Shown piece after piece: positions 34,833-46,224 of a DNA stretch of 64,000 nucleotides (the stretch's first letter is position 1; each line of letters opens with the position of its first letter). The stretch is taken from positions 35,567,623 through 35,631,622 of the forward strand of contig CM071568.1 of the NCBI GenBank assembly GCA_036426205.1, in the 5' to 3' direction. The translations under genes were made by a program, and so were the position numbers. The stretch comes from Ascaphus truei (lineage: Eukaryota; Chordata; Amphibia; Anura; Ascaphidae). The notes beneath the pieces were generated by a model that saw only the letters and a list, made by a program, of their open reading frames with translations, was not told the origin of the DNA and made no database searches.

Positions 34833-35535
34833 TCAGTATATTTAATTTACAGAATGTTTTGCCTGCAATTGTTGAAGAATTTTATGGCTTTTGGAACGTA
34901 TTATCAGTTTCTACAGGTTTCGATAATTGAAGGGACTGTTAACTTCCAGTTAGTAGTTCAGGTATAATGGTTCAATCCCACATTGGCTAAGAGTGAAATC
35001 AAACACTACACTCAACCTGCATGAAATTGTCTTAGGAACATATCAACTAATGTAGTTATCTTGTCCTATCCAAAATGAGCTTTATTTATTAAAAAGCAGT
35101 TTTAGCTAGATTCCTCATTTAAACCTTTAGAATGTAGTGTCAAGTAAAATCAAGAGGATTTGCAATAAGGCTTTTATGTATCCCCAACCCTTGGTGCTTT
35201 TTGAAAATTTTCCACAATAAAACATCTTAATTGGGAATGTATTCATTAAAATTCTGAGCCACTTGTGACTCTTCTTTCTTGATATGAATGTCACTCTTAT
35301 ACTCATACTGTAGAAACATCAATGCAGATAGACTGTTGATACAGTATCTGCTAGATCTGTACTTGTTTTAGCTACTAATTTTAGACAGTCATGAGACAGA
35401 TCCTTATGCACCACAGTTTTATTTAATATAAGTACAGCGAATAAACAATATGAATTTAAACCACAGGTTATATTTTCTGAGATTAAAACAAAAAAATATT
35501 ATGATATGTAAATTTGAGTGGCTGTATCTTAAATA
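34833..35535. other. No gene recognised
   Basis: AT-rich interval between the MITE and the L2 element. Confidence 0.5.
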
Positions 35536-35754
35536 AATGGATTACCCATATTATCCTATAAATATGTCTCTAACTCTAACTCTATTCATATTTCTCCATC
35601 TCTCCTTACTTCACCACTTCTCAGTTCACATGAACTCCTCTCTTACCTGCGCCCTCTGTCACCACACAGGTATATCTCCTGCACTAAAACACACCCCTAC
35701 AAATCATCCTCACACATTCTCTTTCTGTCCATGCTTCTCCTCCTCGCTTCTGGG

Positions 35755-35778
35755 GATATCTCTCCCAATCCTGGTCCC
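35755..35778 (+). other. 2A-like motif in the L2 N-terminus
   Basis: Encodes DISPNPGP after a hydrophobic LLLLASG stretch. Compared with the 2A consensus D-x-E-x-N-P-G-P, Ser replaces Glu. 2A-like sequences are described in several APE-type LINE clades, where they cause ribosome skipping. Activity of this variant is unknown. Confidence 0.6.
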
Positions 35779-35899
35779 TGCCTTATTTCTACTTGCTCTC
35801 GTCCTCGCCTTCCACATGCAACTTTTACTCCTTCTGGTGTAAACCCCTCCAACCTCATACCCATCCCCTGCCACCCTCCCTCCTCTCTCCCTTTCTCCT

Positions 35900-38323
35900 G
35901 TGCTCTCTTTCTTCCTCTCCTCAGACTCCCCTGTTCTTCTCCTTGGGGACTTCAATTGCCACATTGATGACCCCTCTCTCCCTTGGGCTTCCCGCTTTCT
36001 TTCTCTAACCTCTTCTTTTGGCCTTCAACAGTGGACTGAAGCCAGCACCCACAAGGATGGACACTACCTAGACTTGGTTTTCACTAAAAACTTCTATCTC
36101 TCCGATTTCTCCATTTCCCCTTTTCCTCTCTCTGACCATCACCTCATCTCATTTTCACTCTCTCGCTTCTCTCCACCTCCATCTCCGCCTCACCTTCGTT
36201 TTTTCAGAAACCTGAGTTCTATTAACCTACCAGCTCTTGATTCCACTTTACGCTCCTCCCTCTCCTCCCTCAGTTCTGTTTCAGACCCTGACAACCTGGT
36301 CAGGAACGACAACTCTGCCTTATCTTCCTCTCTTAACCTTCATTCCCCGCTTTCTCTCTGCCGTCCTCGCCCTTCTAACCACAGACCCTTGCTAAACTCC
36401 CACACACGCATGCTGCATTCCTCCACTCGTTCCTCTGAACGCCTCTGGAGGAAATCTCATACGCTCGCAGACTTCATTCACTACAAATTTATGCTATCCA
36501 GTTTCAACTCTGCCCTCTCTCAGGCTAAACAAACCTACTTTTCATCACTAATCAACACACACAAGTCTAACCCACGCCGTCTCTTTTCTGTCTTTGACTC
36601 TCTACTCAGACCACCCTCAGCTGCCTCCTCTTCTTCCTCCATCTCAACTCAGGACTTTGCGTACTTTTTTAAGGAAAAGGTGGAATCCATACGGCAGAAC
36701 ATCCCATCTGTTGCCTCCTCCCATCCCACAATGCTTCCCAACTCTCCTCCTGCCTTTCTTGACTCTTTTTCCGCTATCGCGGAGGAGGATGTGTCACTGC
36801 TGATCTCCTCTTCTCCCTCTACCACTTGCCCTCTTGATCCCATTCCCTCCCATCTCCTAAAACCTCTTGCTCCTTCTATAATCCCTATGCTCACACAGAT
36901 CTTTAACTCTTCCCTCGACTCTGGTAACTTTCCATCCTCCTTCAAGCATGCAACCATTATACCATTACTCAAAAACAGCAAGCTTGACCCTACCTGTTCT
37001 TCTAACTATCGACCTGTCTCCCTCCTGCCTTTTGCCTCCAAACTCCTTGAACGTCTTGTATTCTCTCGATTGGTACACTTTCTCAACACCTATTCTCTCC
37101 TAGACCCTCTACAATCTGGCTTCCTCACTGCTCACTCTACTGAAACAGCCCTCACTAAAATAACTGACGACCTCCATGCTGCCAAAGACAGAGGTCATTA
37201 CACTCTGCTCATATTAAACGACCTCTCTGCAGCATTCGACACCGTGGACCACCCTCTTCTCCTTCACATTCTCCATACTCTTGGTATTCGGAATAAAGCT
37301 TTATCCTGGATCTCCTCTTACCTCTCCCATCGTACTTTCAGTGTCTCTTTTGCCAACACCTCTTAATCCTCTATTGATCTCTCTGTGGGGGTACCCCAGG
37401 GCTCTGTCCTGGGACCCCTTCTCTTTTCTCTTTACACACTCTCTCTAGGTGACCTAATCACATCTTTTGGGTTTAAATATCACCTCTATGCTGACGACAC
37501 ACAAATTTACCTTTCAACCCCTGACCTTACACCTGCTATACAGACCAAAGTTTCTGAATGCCTCTCTGGAATATCATCCTGGATGGCCATCCGCCGACTG
37601 AAACTTAACATGGCAAAAACAGAGCTCCTTATACTTCCTCCCAAACCTGGCCCTACTACCTCCTTCCACATTGCTATTGGAAATACGATCATTCACCGAA
37701 TAGCCCAAGCACGCTGCCTAGGGGTTACATTTGATTCCTCTGTCTCATTTTCCTCTCATATTCAAAACGTTTCTAAAACTTGTCGCTTTTTCCTCCGCAA
37801 TATCACAAAGATACGCCCTTTCCTCTGTTACTCAACTGCTAGAACTCTGACTCAGGCCCTCATTCTCTCACATCTCGATTACTGCAACCTCCTGCTGTCC
37901 GGCCTTCCTGCCTCTCACCTGTCTCCCCTACAATCTATCCTAAACGCTGCTGCCAGAATCACTCTACTCTTTCCTAAATCTGTCTCCGCATCTCCCCTCC
38001 TGAAATCCCTCTCCTGGCTTCCGATTAAATCCTGTATCTCACACTCAATTCTCCTGCTCACTTTTAAAGCTTTACATTCTTCTGCCCCTCCTTACATCTC
38101 AGCCCTAATTTCTCACTATGCACCATCCCGACTCTTGCGTTCTTCTCAAGGATGTCTTCTTTCTACCCCCTTTGTATCTAAAGCTCTCTCCCGCCTTAAA
38201 CCTTTCTCACTTTCTGCCCCACACTTCTGGAATGCCCTTCCCCTCAATACCCGACTAGCCCCCTCGCTATCCACCTTTAAGACTCACCTTAAGACACATC
38301 TGCTTAAAGAAGCATATGAATAG
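35900..38323 (+). pseudogene. L2 ORF2: endonuclease C-terminus, RT and C-terminal domain
   Basis: One frame with a single TAA at 37364-37366; the frame resumes unchanged. [12 protein letters not shown] (35933-35970) and LSDHHLISF are the endonuclease motifs. RT shows [18 protein letters not shown] (about 37003-37060), [28 protein letters not shown] (37217-37260, motif A with its Asp), then after the stop [17 protein letters not shown] (motif B) and [12 protein letters not shown] (37480-37515, catalytic YADD). The end has [10 protein letters not shown] and [12 protein letters not shown] (38225-38300), the AP..WN.LP block of this clade. Apart from the stop and the upstream endonuclease deletion, it is intact for about 800 codons. 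Confidence 0.9.
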
Positions 38324-38620
38324 CACTGGATAATCATGGACACATGATACATAAAGCTTGGTCCCCTGCAGACGCACTTACTAGAATTCCCTCCTACTGT
38401 CTCTGTACGTTCTCCCTACCTACCAATTAGATTGTAAGCTCCTCAAAGCAGGGACTCCTTCCTTAATGTTTCTTTTACAGTATGTCTGAAGCACTTATTC
38501 CCATGATCTGTTATTTATATTATTTGTTATTTATATGATATGTATTACTACTGTGAAGCGCTATGTACATTTATGGCGCTATATAAATAAAGACATACAA
38601 TAAATACAATACAATAAATG

Positions 38621-39050
38621 TGATACCAATTTGATTTATATGTTATAGGAATTCCATATATACAGTGTGATCTACAAATGTTCACGTATGAGTTATTTTT
38701 CAGCCCATTGAACATCTCTCTTGTTTTTTGAAGTTACCCTAATAATTTTTTCTTCATTGTCAATTACAAACCACACTGACATTGCAAATTCATTCAATTA
38801 ATACTGTGTGGGGTGTGCTACTTCCCTAGATTAAAGGCACAACCCTACCTACAAACCAGAAACTCAATCTGTGGGCACCGCTATAGCTCCACACTCCCTG
38901 ACAGTGCTTATAATTTGTCCCAGTATCTGAAGAGGAGATTACACAGATGCTCCTAACATTAAAACTAAACAGACAATGTGCACCTAACCTAGTGCAATAA
39001 AGTTCTTATGACTGAGTGCCCTGTCATTGCGATACCGATTACCTCTCTAA
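38621..39050. other. No gene recognised
   Basis: AT-rich interval between two LINE copies. Confidence 0.5.
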
Positions 39051-39059
39051 TCAACTTTT

Positions 39060-39690
39060 TTCTGTCTGCAGGTCATATCCCACAGACCTGAAAAACTGCT
39101 ACAGTTGTCCTAGTGTTCAAAAGTGGGGACAAAAACATTGTATCCAACAACAGACCAATCTCTCTTTTTCCAATACAATTGAAAATCATGGGAAAATGAG
39201 GCCACTCCCAATTAAGCAATTACTATAACAAGACAAATTTTGGTAGCCAATATGGCTTTCGACCAAACCACTGCAGGGTAACTACCCTCTTAAAAGTTTG
39301 CAATGAGATCTAGTGTCGTATGGAACTGTCACAACTTCAGTTTCACTATTCTTAGATTTTAAAAAGGATTATGATACTACTGTCATCTTGTTAAACAAGA
39401 TTCAGTGCTCTGAATTGGGGAAAATTCTTTAAACTGGTTCACTCCTACCTATTGGGTAGGTCACAATATGTGTCTATCTTGAGCTCTAATGCCAGCCCCT
39501 TGGATGTCATCTGTGGGGACCCGCAAAGCTCTTTTCTGGCACCCCTACACTTTTGTCTTCATAAATGATCTACCTACAGCTTGTAAGGCAGCTTCAGAGG
39601 ACATGTATGCAGATGACACAATCCTATATACTGCATGGGCTATTCAACCATGTGCAATGCCTTGACAGTCTAGGGCACAACACCTAGCAG
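39060..39690 (+). pseudogene. Rex1/CR1-group LINE RT fragment, heavily decayed
   Basis: Across shifting frames on +: IPQT.KTATVVLVFKSGDKN, NNRPISLFPIQLKIMGK, then GSQYGFRPNHCRVTTLLKVCNEI, HSYLLGRSQYVSI, and a degraded GDPQSSFLAPLHF (motif B, near 39515-39550), then the ADDT remnant near 39610. This is the RT core of a CR1/Rex1-like element with many frameshifts and a deleted motif A region. Confidence 0.7.
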
Positions 39691-40659
39691 CCGATAATGG
39701 CCCATTGGGAGTATCACAGCGGGGTCCCTGCGTCCAAATGGGACTTGTGCTGTGTGAATGCTACCGGGCTGCACCTGTCTGTAAGAGATGTGCACTAAGA
39801 GTGAGACTCAATCAGTCACTCTACCTGCTCCACACTAGTAGGCGATTTCATGGCTTTTATTTTATTTAAATAACACATTATTGAAGAAGGGGGTCTCTAG
39901 AGCTGAACCACATTAATTTTAGATTCAGGGACCCCCTGTTTCCCGAGTTACAGGCCCCGGTAGGGGGTGCCAGTATACCTGCCATTTTTAAATTGTCCCG
40001 CGTCACAGCCCACGTGACCGGGACATTTCAACAAAGCGTGGTAAATAAGGAGGGTATCTGAAGATCAGTATAACTGGGTGCCTGATAAAAAGTAACAGGG
40101 AATGTCGCAGCTCTAGGGAAAAGGAAAACCTGACTCCTGGCCTGTAAACAGAACGTTGACAATCAAAGGACTCATTGACTGGATGGGGTTTCATATCCAA
40201 ACTAAGATGGAAGCTGGCCTCATGGACTGCTCTAATTATTAACAGTTCTAGGCCTGGACTTACTCCTATTTGCACTCAAACAGGTCTACAAGGAGTTTGC
40301 GGGAGGGAATTAAATCAATCACCAAAACAAAATTAATTCTCCACATTAAACTCCAGACTAAAGTCTACCACACCAGGCTTTGGGTAGTTAACAGCTTAAC
40401 CCAATGTATTTAACTACTGATAGCTCATCAACTAGCCCCTGATGACAAAGCTTTCTTAAAATACTCCAGTGCCTATTCATAATCTTTCAATCCTCGCCAG
40501 CCTTTAGCCTATATGTAAAGTCCTTTGGTGCTTGATGGATCGATTTCAAGAGTCTCATGAAAGCTTTCAATCACTGCTCTCCAGTCAGATAGCTTCAGCT
40601 TACAGGTAGCATTGTTCAAGTTACAGTTCACAGTTTAGGATTTAACTTTGATATGTGGT
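39691..40659. other. Repeat-like sequence without a gene
   Basis: 39715-39760 (ACAGCGGGGTCCCTG, AAATGGGAC) and 39886-39945 (GGGGGTCTCTAGAGCTGA ... GATTCAGGGACCCCC) belong to the dispersed GGGTCCC palindrome family also seen at 12631, 14040 and 53941. No ORF is supported. Confidence 0.5.
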
Positions 40660-41246
40660 TGTAGCAGGGGACTTATCCCTGTTCAGAAAACTTGCCTCTA
40701 ATCCAGCAGTGTGTTCGTTAATTGACTAGCACCTGGCTGATTGGAGGTTTGTTAGAGAAATGGCTCCTCCTGAGACAGGAAGAGGAGACTCCTGAACTCA
40801 CACGTGGGCTGACACAGGAAGGGACGGAGAGGTCTTGAGCAGCTGAATACTGACAGCCAGACAACAAGACAACAAGGGGGAGAACACTTCTAAAACATGA
40901 GAGCTGAATGTGCCTTAGGACAAAAAGGCTACACTAGGAGAGCAGAGAAGGATTCCCCCCTACAGCTACAAGAGAGACAGATAAGACTTTACTTTCTAAG
41001 ACTGCTGTATATCTGCACATATCAAAATATATGGTTGTGGTTGGGAAACATGCTAATCTAAAGGGAGTTGTAGACTGCATATGTTTAACTAGAAATACAC
41101 CCAAGTGGAACAGAAGCTTTGCTTGTATACGATTTTTGCAAACGTTGATGATTTTCTTGTGTTAATGAAGCAGGCGCAATAAAAGCCTTATTTAATTTCA
41201 CCTTAAAACCAGTCTCTATTGCGTACCTCTGCACACGTCTCTTACA
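40660..41246 (+). repeat. Solo LTR of the coiled-coil element family
   Basis: 587 bp, starts TGTAGCAGGGGACTTATCCC and ends CTCTTACA. Its first 90 bp match the minus-strand start of the 575 bp LTRs (TTATCCCTGTTCAG, TTGCCTCTAATCCAGCAGTGTG). Its end has the same GCAATAAAAG...TTATTTAATTTCAC block. GTGGT flanks it on both sides (40655-40659 and 41247-41251), a 5 bp target duplication. It is the product of LTR-LTR recombination. The AATAAA near 41180 is the likely LTR polyadenylation signal. Confidence 0.88.
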
Positions 41247-41578
41247 GTGGTCAACTCCAGTGAAAACTTTGCAGCTTTCTACATATCTTAGAGCCTTATT
41301 GTACTTCCTTGTTACCATAACCCAGTTCTGAAATGTGAAGAAATGATTTCCTATGTAATTAACTTATTGAGCTCCATCAATAATTTTACTAACATAATTT
41401 ATTTCTCAAACCAGAATCCACTTGGAAGTCAGAGTAAGTACCATCAGACCCATCCGAGGGGGATGTCACCTTCAATTCCCCACACTTTGCTATAACACAC
41501 AGATTAACACTTTATAGGCTTCTCTTCCTTCACTTCAATGTTTTTATATTTGTTGTCAGAGCTGAAACTATGCAGATA
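41247..41578. other. No gene recognised
   Basis: AT-rich interval before the next hammerhead-like motif. Confidence 0.5.
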
Positions 41579-41624
41579 AAAAACCCTTTGAGAAAGCGCC
41601 CTGGGAGGCGAGAAACGCGTCAGG
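41579..41624 (+). repeat. Hammerhead-like motif, copy 5 (+)
   Basis: CCCT, then TTGAGAA, a CGCC/GGCG hairpin, GAAAC-GC-GTC, then AGGG. CCCT and AGGG are complementary. Closest of the set to GAAAC...GUC at the cleavage side. A CACAATAAAGGA stretch follows at about 41660. Confidence 0.5.
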
Positions 41625-42399
41625 GGAGACTCTGTGCTTTTAATTTTGGCTTACATGCCACAATAAAGGATTTTATACAAGATTACTCCAGCCTCACTTT
41701 CCAGTGTATGCAGTGCCCGAATTCCTCCTACTACTCTATTTGCTGCCTTATTCGGAGCACGCCCAGGGACGGCATGTCTTCAATTCCCGTGGGTTCCGGG
41801 TTGGTGGTCGGCTGACGGTGTTAGTTGCAGAAACAAGGTGTGTTTGTGGCGGTTCCGGTAGAGAGACACAAGCTGTCAGAAACCAGCGTTGGCGGGTCGC
41901 AGACAGATGACATCATAGTGTCGCCACTTCCCATTGGGTCTACGGTCTGGAAAAAGAAGCTGGCAGCGCTGTGAGAACCTCCCGAGGGATTGAATGCCCT
42001 GCACGCCGGATTGATTATCATCAAGGACAGCTTTCAGATAAGTTCATTTACAACAGTTATTTGCCGGTATGCCTCTTTTATACACCGTGTAATAGGTATG
42101 GCACATTAGATATCCCTTAGTGCCATTACCAGACATGGAGAGGCGCACCCAGTTATATCTATAGGGGGTGACACATACTGGACTGTGAGTTATATTATAG
42201 ATGAACATTAACCTTCACCGTGGCCCTATCCACCCATCATTATTATTCATTCATTTGACGTTCCATAACTTTTATTTACATGGTTCATTATTTCGCCACG
42301 TCCGCTGTTATTGTTTTGGAGCACACAGAGGGGAGCTCCTCTCTCCATTTTTTCTATTTGTACCAAAGCTACATGTAGTGTGTTAGCAGAAGAAAGTTG
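41625..42399. other. Unassigned repeat-like sequence
   Basis: Downstream part of the motif-bearing repeat (GC-rich to about 41990) and then AT-rich DNA. The short ORFs are not supported. Confidence 0.4.
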
Positions 42400-42610
42400 A
42401 GTTTTTTGTTTATTAATGCTCTGGTGTAAGTTCTTGGTTTTCTGGGACATTCTCGCACAAAATGCCCTAGCTTCCCACAAGAGAAACATAAATCTTGATT
42501 TCGCCTACTTTCGATTACCTCCTTGGAAAGGGATCCTTGTGTTCCCCCTATTTTGATAGGTTCGGATAAAGGCTGCCTTATTTGACCAACATTGTTTGGT
42601 TGGACTTAAT
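42400..42610 (-). pseudogene. Ty3/gypsy gag zinc-knuckle fragment
   Basis: On minus the frame reads QPLSEPIKIGGTQGSLSKEV (42570-42510) and then CFSCGKLGHFVRECPRKP (42487-42434). CFSCGKLGHFVREC is a complete CCHC knuckle (C-x2-C-x4-H-x4-C). The preceding EPI.IG.T sequence is typical of vertebrate gypsy gag. It may belong to the same family as the pol relic at 23990. Only this part of gag survives. Confidence 0.8.
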
Positions 42611-43469
42611 CTAGGCATTCATTAATAGCTCTGGAATCCTTCCTCGTCTTTCTACTTTTGCATGAATTTTGGTTTACCTAACATTCTGTGTTACTGTGTC
42701 TCTAATTTCTTTAGATCATTTTTTAAATACTGTAAATGGGAAGCAGGTGGTCCCTGTAACAGAACTGCATAAGATTAAGCTCCAGAGACACCCTGCTTCA
42801 CACTTTTTAGCAAAAAAATAATAATGAAATATCCAAATAAAATTGTATTTGGAGCTGAAACTACAGGTGAAACTCATTCCCTCCCCACTCCTCCCTTGGC
42901 GCTCAGGCATCCTTTTCAGCTCTGCACTCAGATGCTTATGAGATGTTTAATATTGTGAATGCTTGACACAGTGGACTTCTGTGTGTTTGGTGCTACATGT
43001 AACCGGGGAGTGCCGCAAACTAGCCATGAAGGTATTGTACCTCCAGTACTGAATGAAAAATAATGAAGTGTTAATTCACCCCTGCCCTGACATGTACGTA
43101 TAATACCTGAAATGTTGTGGAAGGCTAACTTTCCTATAGGACATGTAAGATTTGAGTACATCATAATGTACATTGTTTCTTTTTTTAATTATTCAGTTAG
43201 AGTTTGTTTAAGATCTTTGCCATTTTTAATATGTTACTTCACATACAAAGGTGTCGTTTTTTAAATACACATATGTGCGTAGTGTTAAACAATAAAATGT
43301 ATCTATTTTTTATTTTGTTAATCAATAATCGTTTCCTAGAAAATGCAATGTACAGTACAGTACAATTATTGATTCTTCATGTAGACACAACTGTAGTCAA
43401 AGGGCTGGAGTAAAAGAAAGGAGAGGTTAATACGGATTACTAAATAAGCACAGCAAAGTGTACAAGTGT
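42611..43469. other. AT-rich sequence, no gene
   Basis: Nothing recognised. Confidence 0.5.
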
Positions 43470-43640
43470 ATGGCCTGAGCACTGGTTCCCAACTACAGTC
43501 CTAAAGAACATCCAATAGGTCAGGTTTTAAACTTATCCCTGATTAAGCACAGGTGGCTCAATTAAAATGATTGATCCATTGATTGAACCACCGGTGCTGA
43601 AGTACAGTATGGATATCCATACAACCTGCATCTACATCTA
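43470..43640. repeat. hAT-type MITE relic
   Basis: GAGCACTGGTTCCCAACTACAGTCCT at the left resembles the CAGTGGTTCCCAAC ends of vertebrate hAT elements; internal AGGTCAGGTTTT fits common amphibian copies. The right end is not clear, so edges are approximate. Confidence 0.4.
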
Positions 43641-45287
43641 CAGTGTGCTATACATTTTACAAACAGTTAAAAATAAACCTTTTTTATAAATATTCAATAT
43701 CTTTTGAATCTAGTCATATTGTTAGTCACATGCAATATGTGTACAGCACGTACTGTATATACAGTAATGCAGAATTGTATGAGTAGTACACATTATGCAC
43801 AAATGTGCCTCACCTTATTCCATAAAATGCAATAATTCACTAAACATTTAAAAGAAGGGGTGGCTTTTCAGACGAATCTGTAGCCTTCATTCCTAAAAAT
43901 TAAAAACAGATTAGTTTGTTTTAGAGACTTTATAGTGTTGCTTAAACATAAATACATTCAACACAGTGGAGATAGAGGACAGCACCATACTGTACATGGA
44001 CAGAAACAATCCTCACTAAAAGACTCCATATTCACTCCATGATGTTGGGATTCATTCCATGAATTCCAACATTTTGATCTACTGTATAAGGCCCTGATAT
44101 ACTTGTTCCAGTGTAACGTCCATCCACCCAAGTTGAGGAATGTCACCCAAAGTTCTCTTGCAATTGTTTTCTACATCATTCTCTATGAACCACGGTTCTG
44201 ATCTTACCATTACCCTGTATTGAAAAACAGGGCAAAGGGAAACATACAATAAACCCTAAAAAGATCCAATATGACCAAACTGAATAAGCAAGGAGCAGGT
44301 GATAACCTTTAACAGATATTAAAACCAATGCTGACTTATTTGAAATTAAAATCATACACAAACACAGTAAAACTACCATCATGAGTTCTGCATTCCACAT
44401 ACTCTCAGTCTCATCTTTGAAGATTACATGCCCAGAAAAAGAAGGGTCGGGTTGATGCATCAACAAAGTGTTTAGTGGGATGTCACCCCACTTTAGTTCG
44501 GGCTTGTCTTCTTCTGCCCACCTTGCTTAACCCTTCCTTCAGCATCATTATTTACATTCTGTGTATTGCAGTGGAGAGTCAAATTATTAGCTTCATCCAT
44601 TTTCTTTACACACATTGTTCATCCACATTGTTCCCTGGAAACATTTTTTTTGCTATCTCCCAAATTATATACCCTGATTTGGAAGGTTCCAGAGTAAAAC
44701 ATTACTGTAGGTCATACAACATGATTTGAATAAGATTATTGCATGTGTGGGGCCATATCTGAGGATGTGGGGTGATACATTACATGTGATAATTAGTATT
44801 AACCCTGTAATGTTTAACCCTATAGTGTATACATATATATGTCCTGACACTGTACTTTTAATTCATATATAACTTGCTAATGCAAAACACTATATCCAAC
44901 ATTCTCTATGACTAAATATTTGTTTTGCATATACTGTTGCGGCAGCTTTTATTCTAACAAATCACCGGTTTGTCCCTGGCTGGTTCCTGGAATGCGACGC
45001 TGTTCACCTGGCGCATGCCGCGTTCACCTTGCATTCCCAGCCACGGGTCCTGCCCGGCTGATGCGTTTATTGATAATGGTTTGGATTTTAATAGGCTGCA
45101 ATGCTTTGCGTGTCCGCCAGATGGCAGAAATTCATGAATTGTAAAGCGCCGAATCAGTAATGTGTCGGCTTGCAGGTGTTTCGTTTAAAAAAGATACTGT
45201 ACCACAGTGTGCTATTGTAACTTGGCCTTGGCCTTGAGACTGAAGGAAGAGTTGCAAAAATGTATCAATTTAGGCTTTTCATATTAA
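43641..45287. other. No gene recognised
   Basis: AT-rich DNA. 44990-45070 has locally higher GC (CTGGCGCATGCCGCGTTCACC). It could hold upstream exons or a promoter for the forkhead gene, but none can be defined. Confidence 0.4.
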
Positions 45288-45332
45288 AGAAAGACAAAGA
45301 CCAGTTTCAGTTTCTGTTACACTATTCTCCAG

Positions 45333-45941
45333 AGACCCACCTTGAGTGTTCAAGTGCAGCCCGCTTTCCAAAAACCCGACAGAAGTTATGCGTATTTGAT
45401 ATGGGCCGCGATTAATGCAACAGATGATAAGATGGCAACAGTTGCTCAAATTTATCAGTATTTTATCGAAAACTATGACTTTTACAAATTTTCGCCAACT
45501 CCTCATATGTGGAAGCGTGCAGTAAGGAAAAGGTTATGTAGCGACCTCTGTTTTCACCGTATTGAGACCCAATTTGTTGGAGGGTATTGGTGTGTGTCAC
45601 CGGATTTTCCCCGGATCTATGATCATGGAGGCGGCAAAAGTCGAAGGGTCATGTTAAAACCAACTAAGAAGCAACAGTCGCTGCCAAGCAAAGCACCAGC
45701 ACCAGTACCAGCACCGGCTTCCAATGACGGTCCCACTGTCAGTGACAACCCTGAGCCTGAGCCTGAGTCGGATTTCGCGTGCAGTTTTGATGAAGCTTGC
45801 ATGTACCTAAGCGATTTCCAGCCTCACCTGCTGACTACAGGTGGACTAGTCCCGCTGCAAACTATCGACGTGGATGATGAAGAAAGCTGGACTGGCAGTG
45901 GACCGGTGCCGGCGCCAGCTGAATGGGAAGTTCTATGGTGA
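45333..45941 (+). CDS. Divergent forkhead-domain protein, probable last coding exon
   Basis: A 200-codon open frame, open from 45288. No ATG lies before the domain; TTG at 45342 is only the first start-like codon. A splice-acceptor-like TTACACTATTCTCCAG ends at 45332, so this is probably an internal or last coding exon with its start elsewhere. The domain starts KPDRSYAYLIWAAI, continues MATVAQIYQYFIENY and, at the recognition helix, WKRAVRKRLCSDLCF, ending GGYWCVSPDF. This follows the forkhead pattern (KPPYSY.LI..AI, L.EIY.F, W.NSIRHNLS...CF, G.YW...P), with RHNLS replaced by RKRLC. The C-terminal 100 residues are Pro/Ala-rich then acidic (PEPEPESD, DVDDEES), suggesting an activation domain. 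The subfamily cannot be fixed. An intact frame amid dead repeats argues for selection or a recent copy. Confidence 0.72.
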   Translation, partial: RPTLSVQVQPAFQKPDRSYAYLIWAAINATDDKMATVAQIYQYFIENYDFYKFSPTPHMWKRAVRKRLCSDLCFHRIETQFVGGYWCVSPDFPRIYDHGGGKSRRVMLKPTKKQQSLPSKAPAPVPAPASNDGPTVSDNPEPEPESDFACSFDEACMYLSDFQPHLLTTGGLVPLQTIDVDDEESWTGSGPVPAPAEWEVLW

Positions 45942-46044
45942 GTACTGTCTTGTTGCCGTATTATTTTGGTGGGGCTGGCTGGGTACTTCTTTAGGGGGCT
46001 GACCATTACCGTACATTAAAACTTTTCTTTTTGTTTTTCCTCAG
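45938..46044 (+). other. Likely intron at the forkhead stop codon
   Basis: Donor ATG|GTGAGTA at 45938 and acceptor TTTTTCCTCAG|AA ending at 46044, 107 bp. Unspliced, the protein ends Trp-TGA. Spliced, TG joins A to form TGA after Leu, so the stop codon itself spans the junction and the protein loses only its last residue. Confidence 0.6.
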
Positions 46045-46127
46045 AAAAGAAAACGGCTAATGGGGGGATTTCGATGGATAATATTGTACTGTATGCTGAT
46101 GTTTTCCGGCCGTACAGTATACTGTGT

Positions 46128-46147
46128 AATAAACCCGAATAAATAAA
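46128..46147 (+). terminator. Polyadenylation signals
   Basis: AATAAA at 46128-46133, 46138-46143 and 46142-46147, about 190 bp after the forkhead stop codon, followed by a T-rich stretch. Suitable as the 3' end of the gene. Confidence 0.6.
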
Positions 46148-46224
46148 ACTTTGCATTTATTCTACATGTTCAGTATCGTTTCATTATGTGTCTTCTACAG
46201 TATACTGTACAGTGATATACAGTG

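Larger units (their letters stand above)
35536..38620 (+). mobile_element. L2-clade LINE, nearly full RT, internal endonuclease deletion
   Basis: A + strand L2 element. The start of the protein carries the LLLLASGDISPNPGP segment (35734-35778). The middle of the endonuclease is missing, since the protein jumps within about 100 bp to the GDFN motif at 35942. RT and C-terminal parts follow with one stop. The 3' UTR has the L2 signature TTGTAAGCTCCTCAAAGCAGGGACT (from 38411) and ends with GAAGCGCTATGTAC...GGCGCTATATAAATAAA and short ATACAATAA repeats near 38600. It is one of the better preserved LINEs in the window. Confidence 0.9.

Noticed and set aside
45342..45344. TTG as a true start of the forkhead protein
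   Set aside because: Non-ATG start without support; an upstream exon joined at an acceptor near 45332 is more likely.
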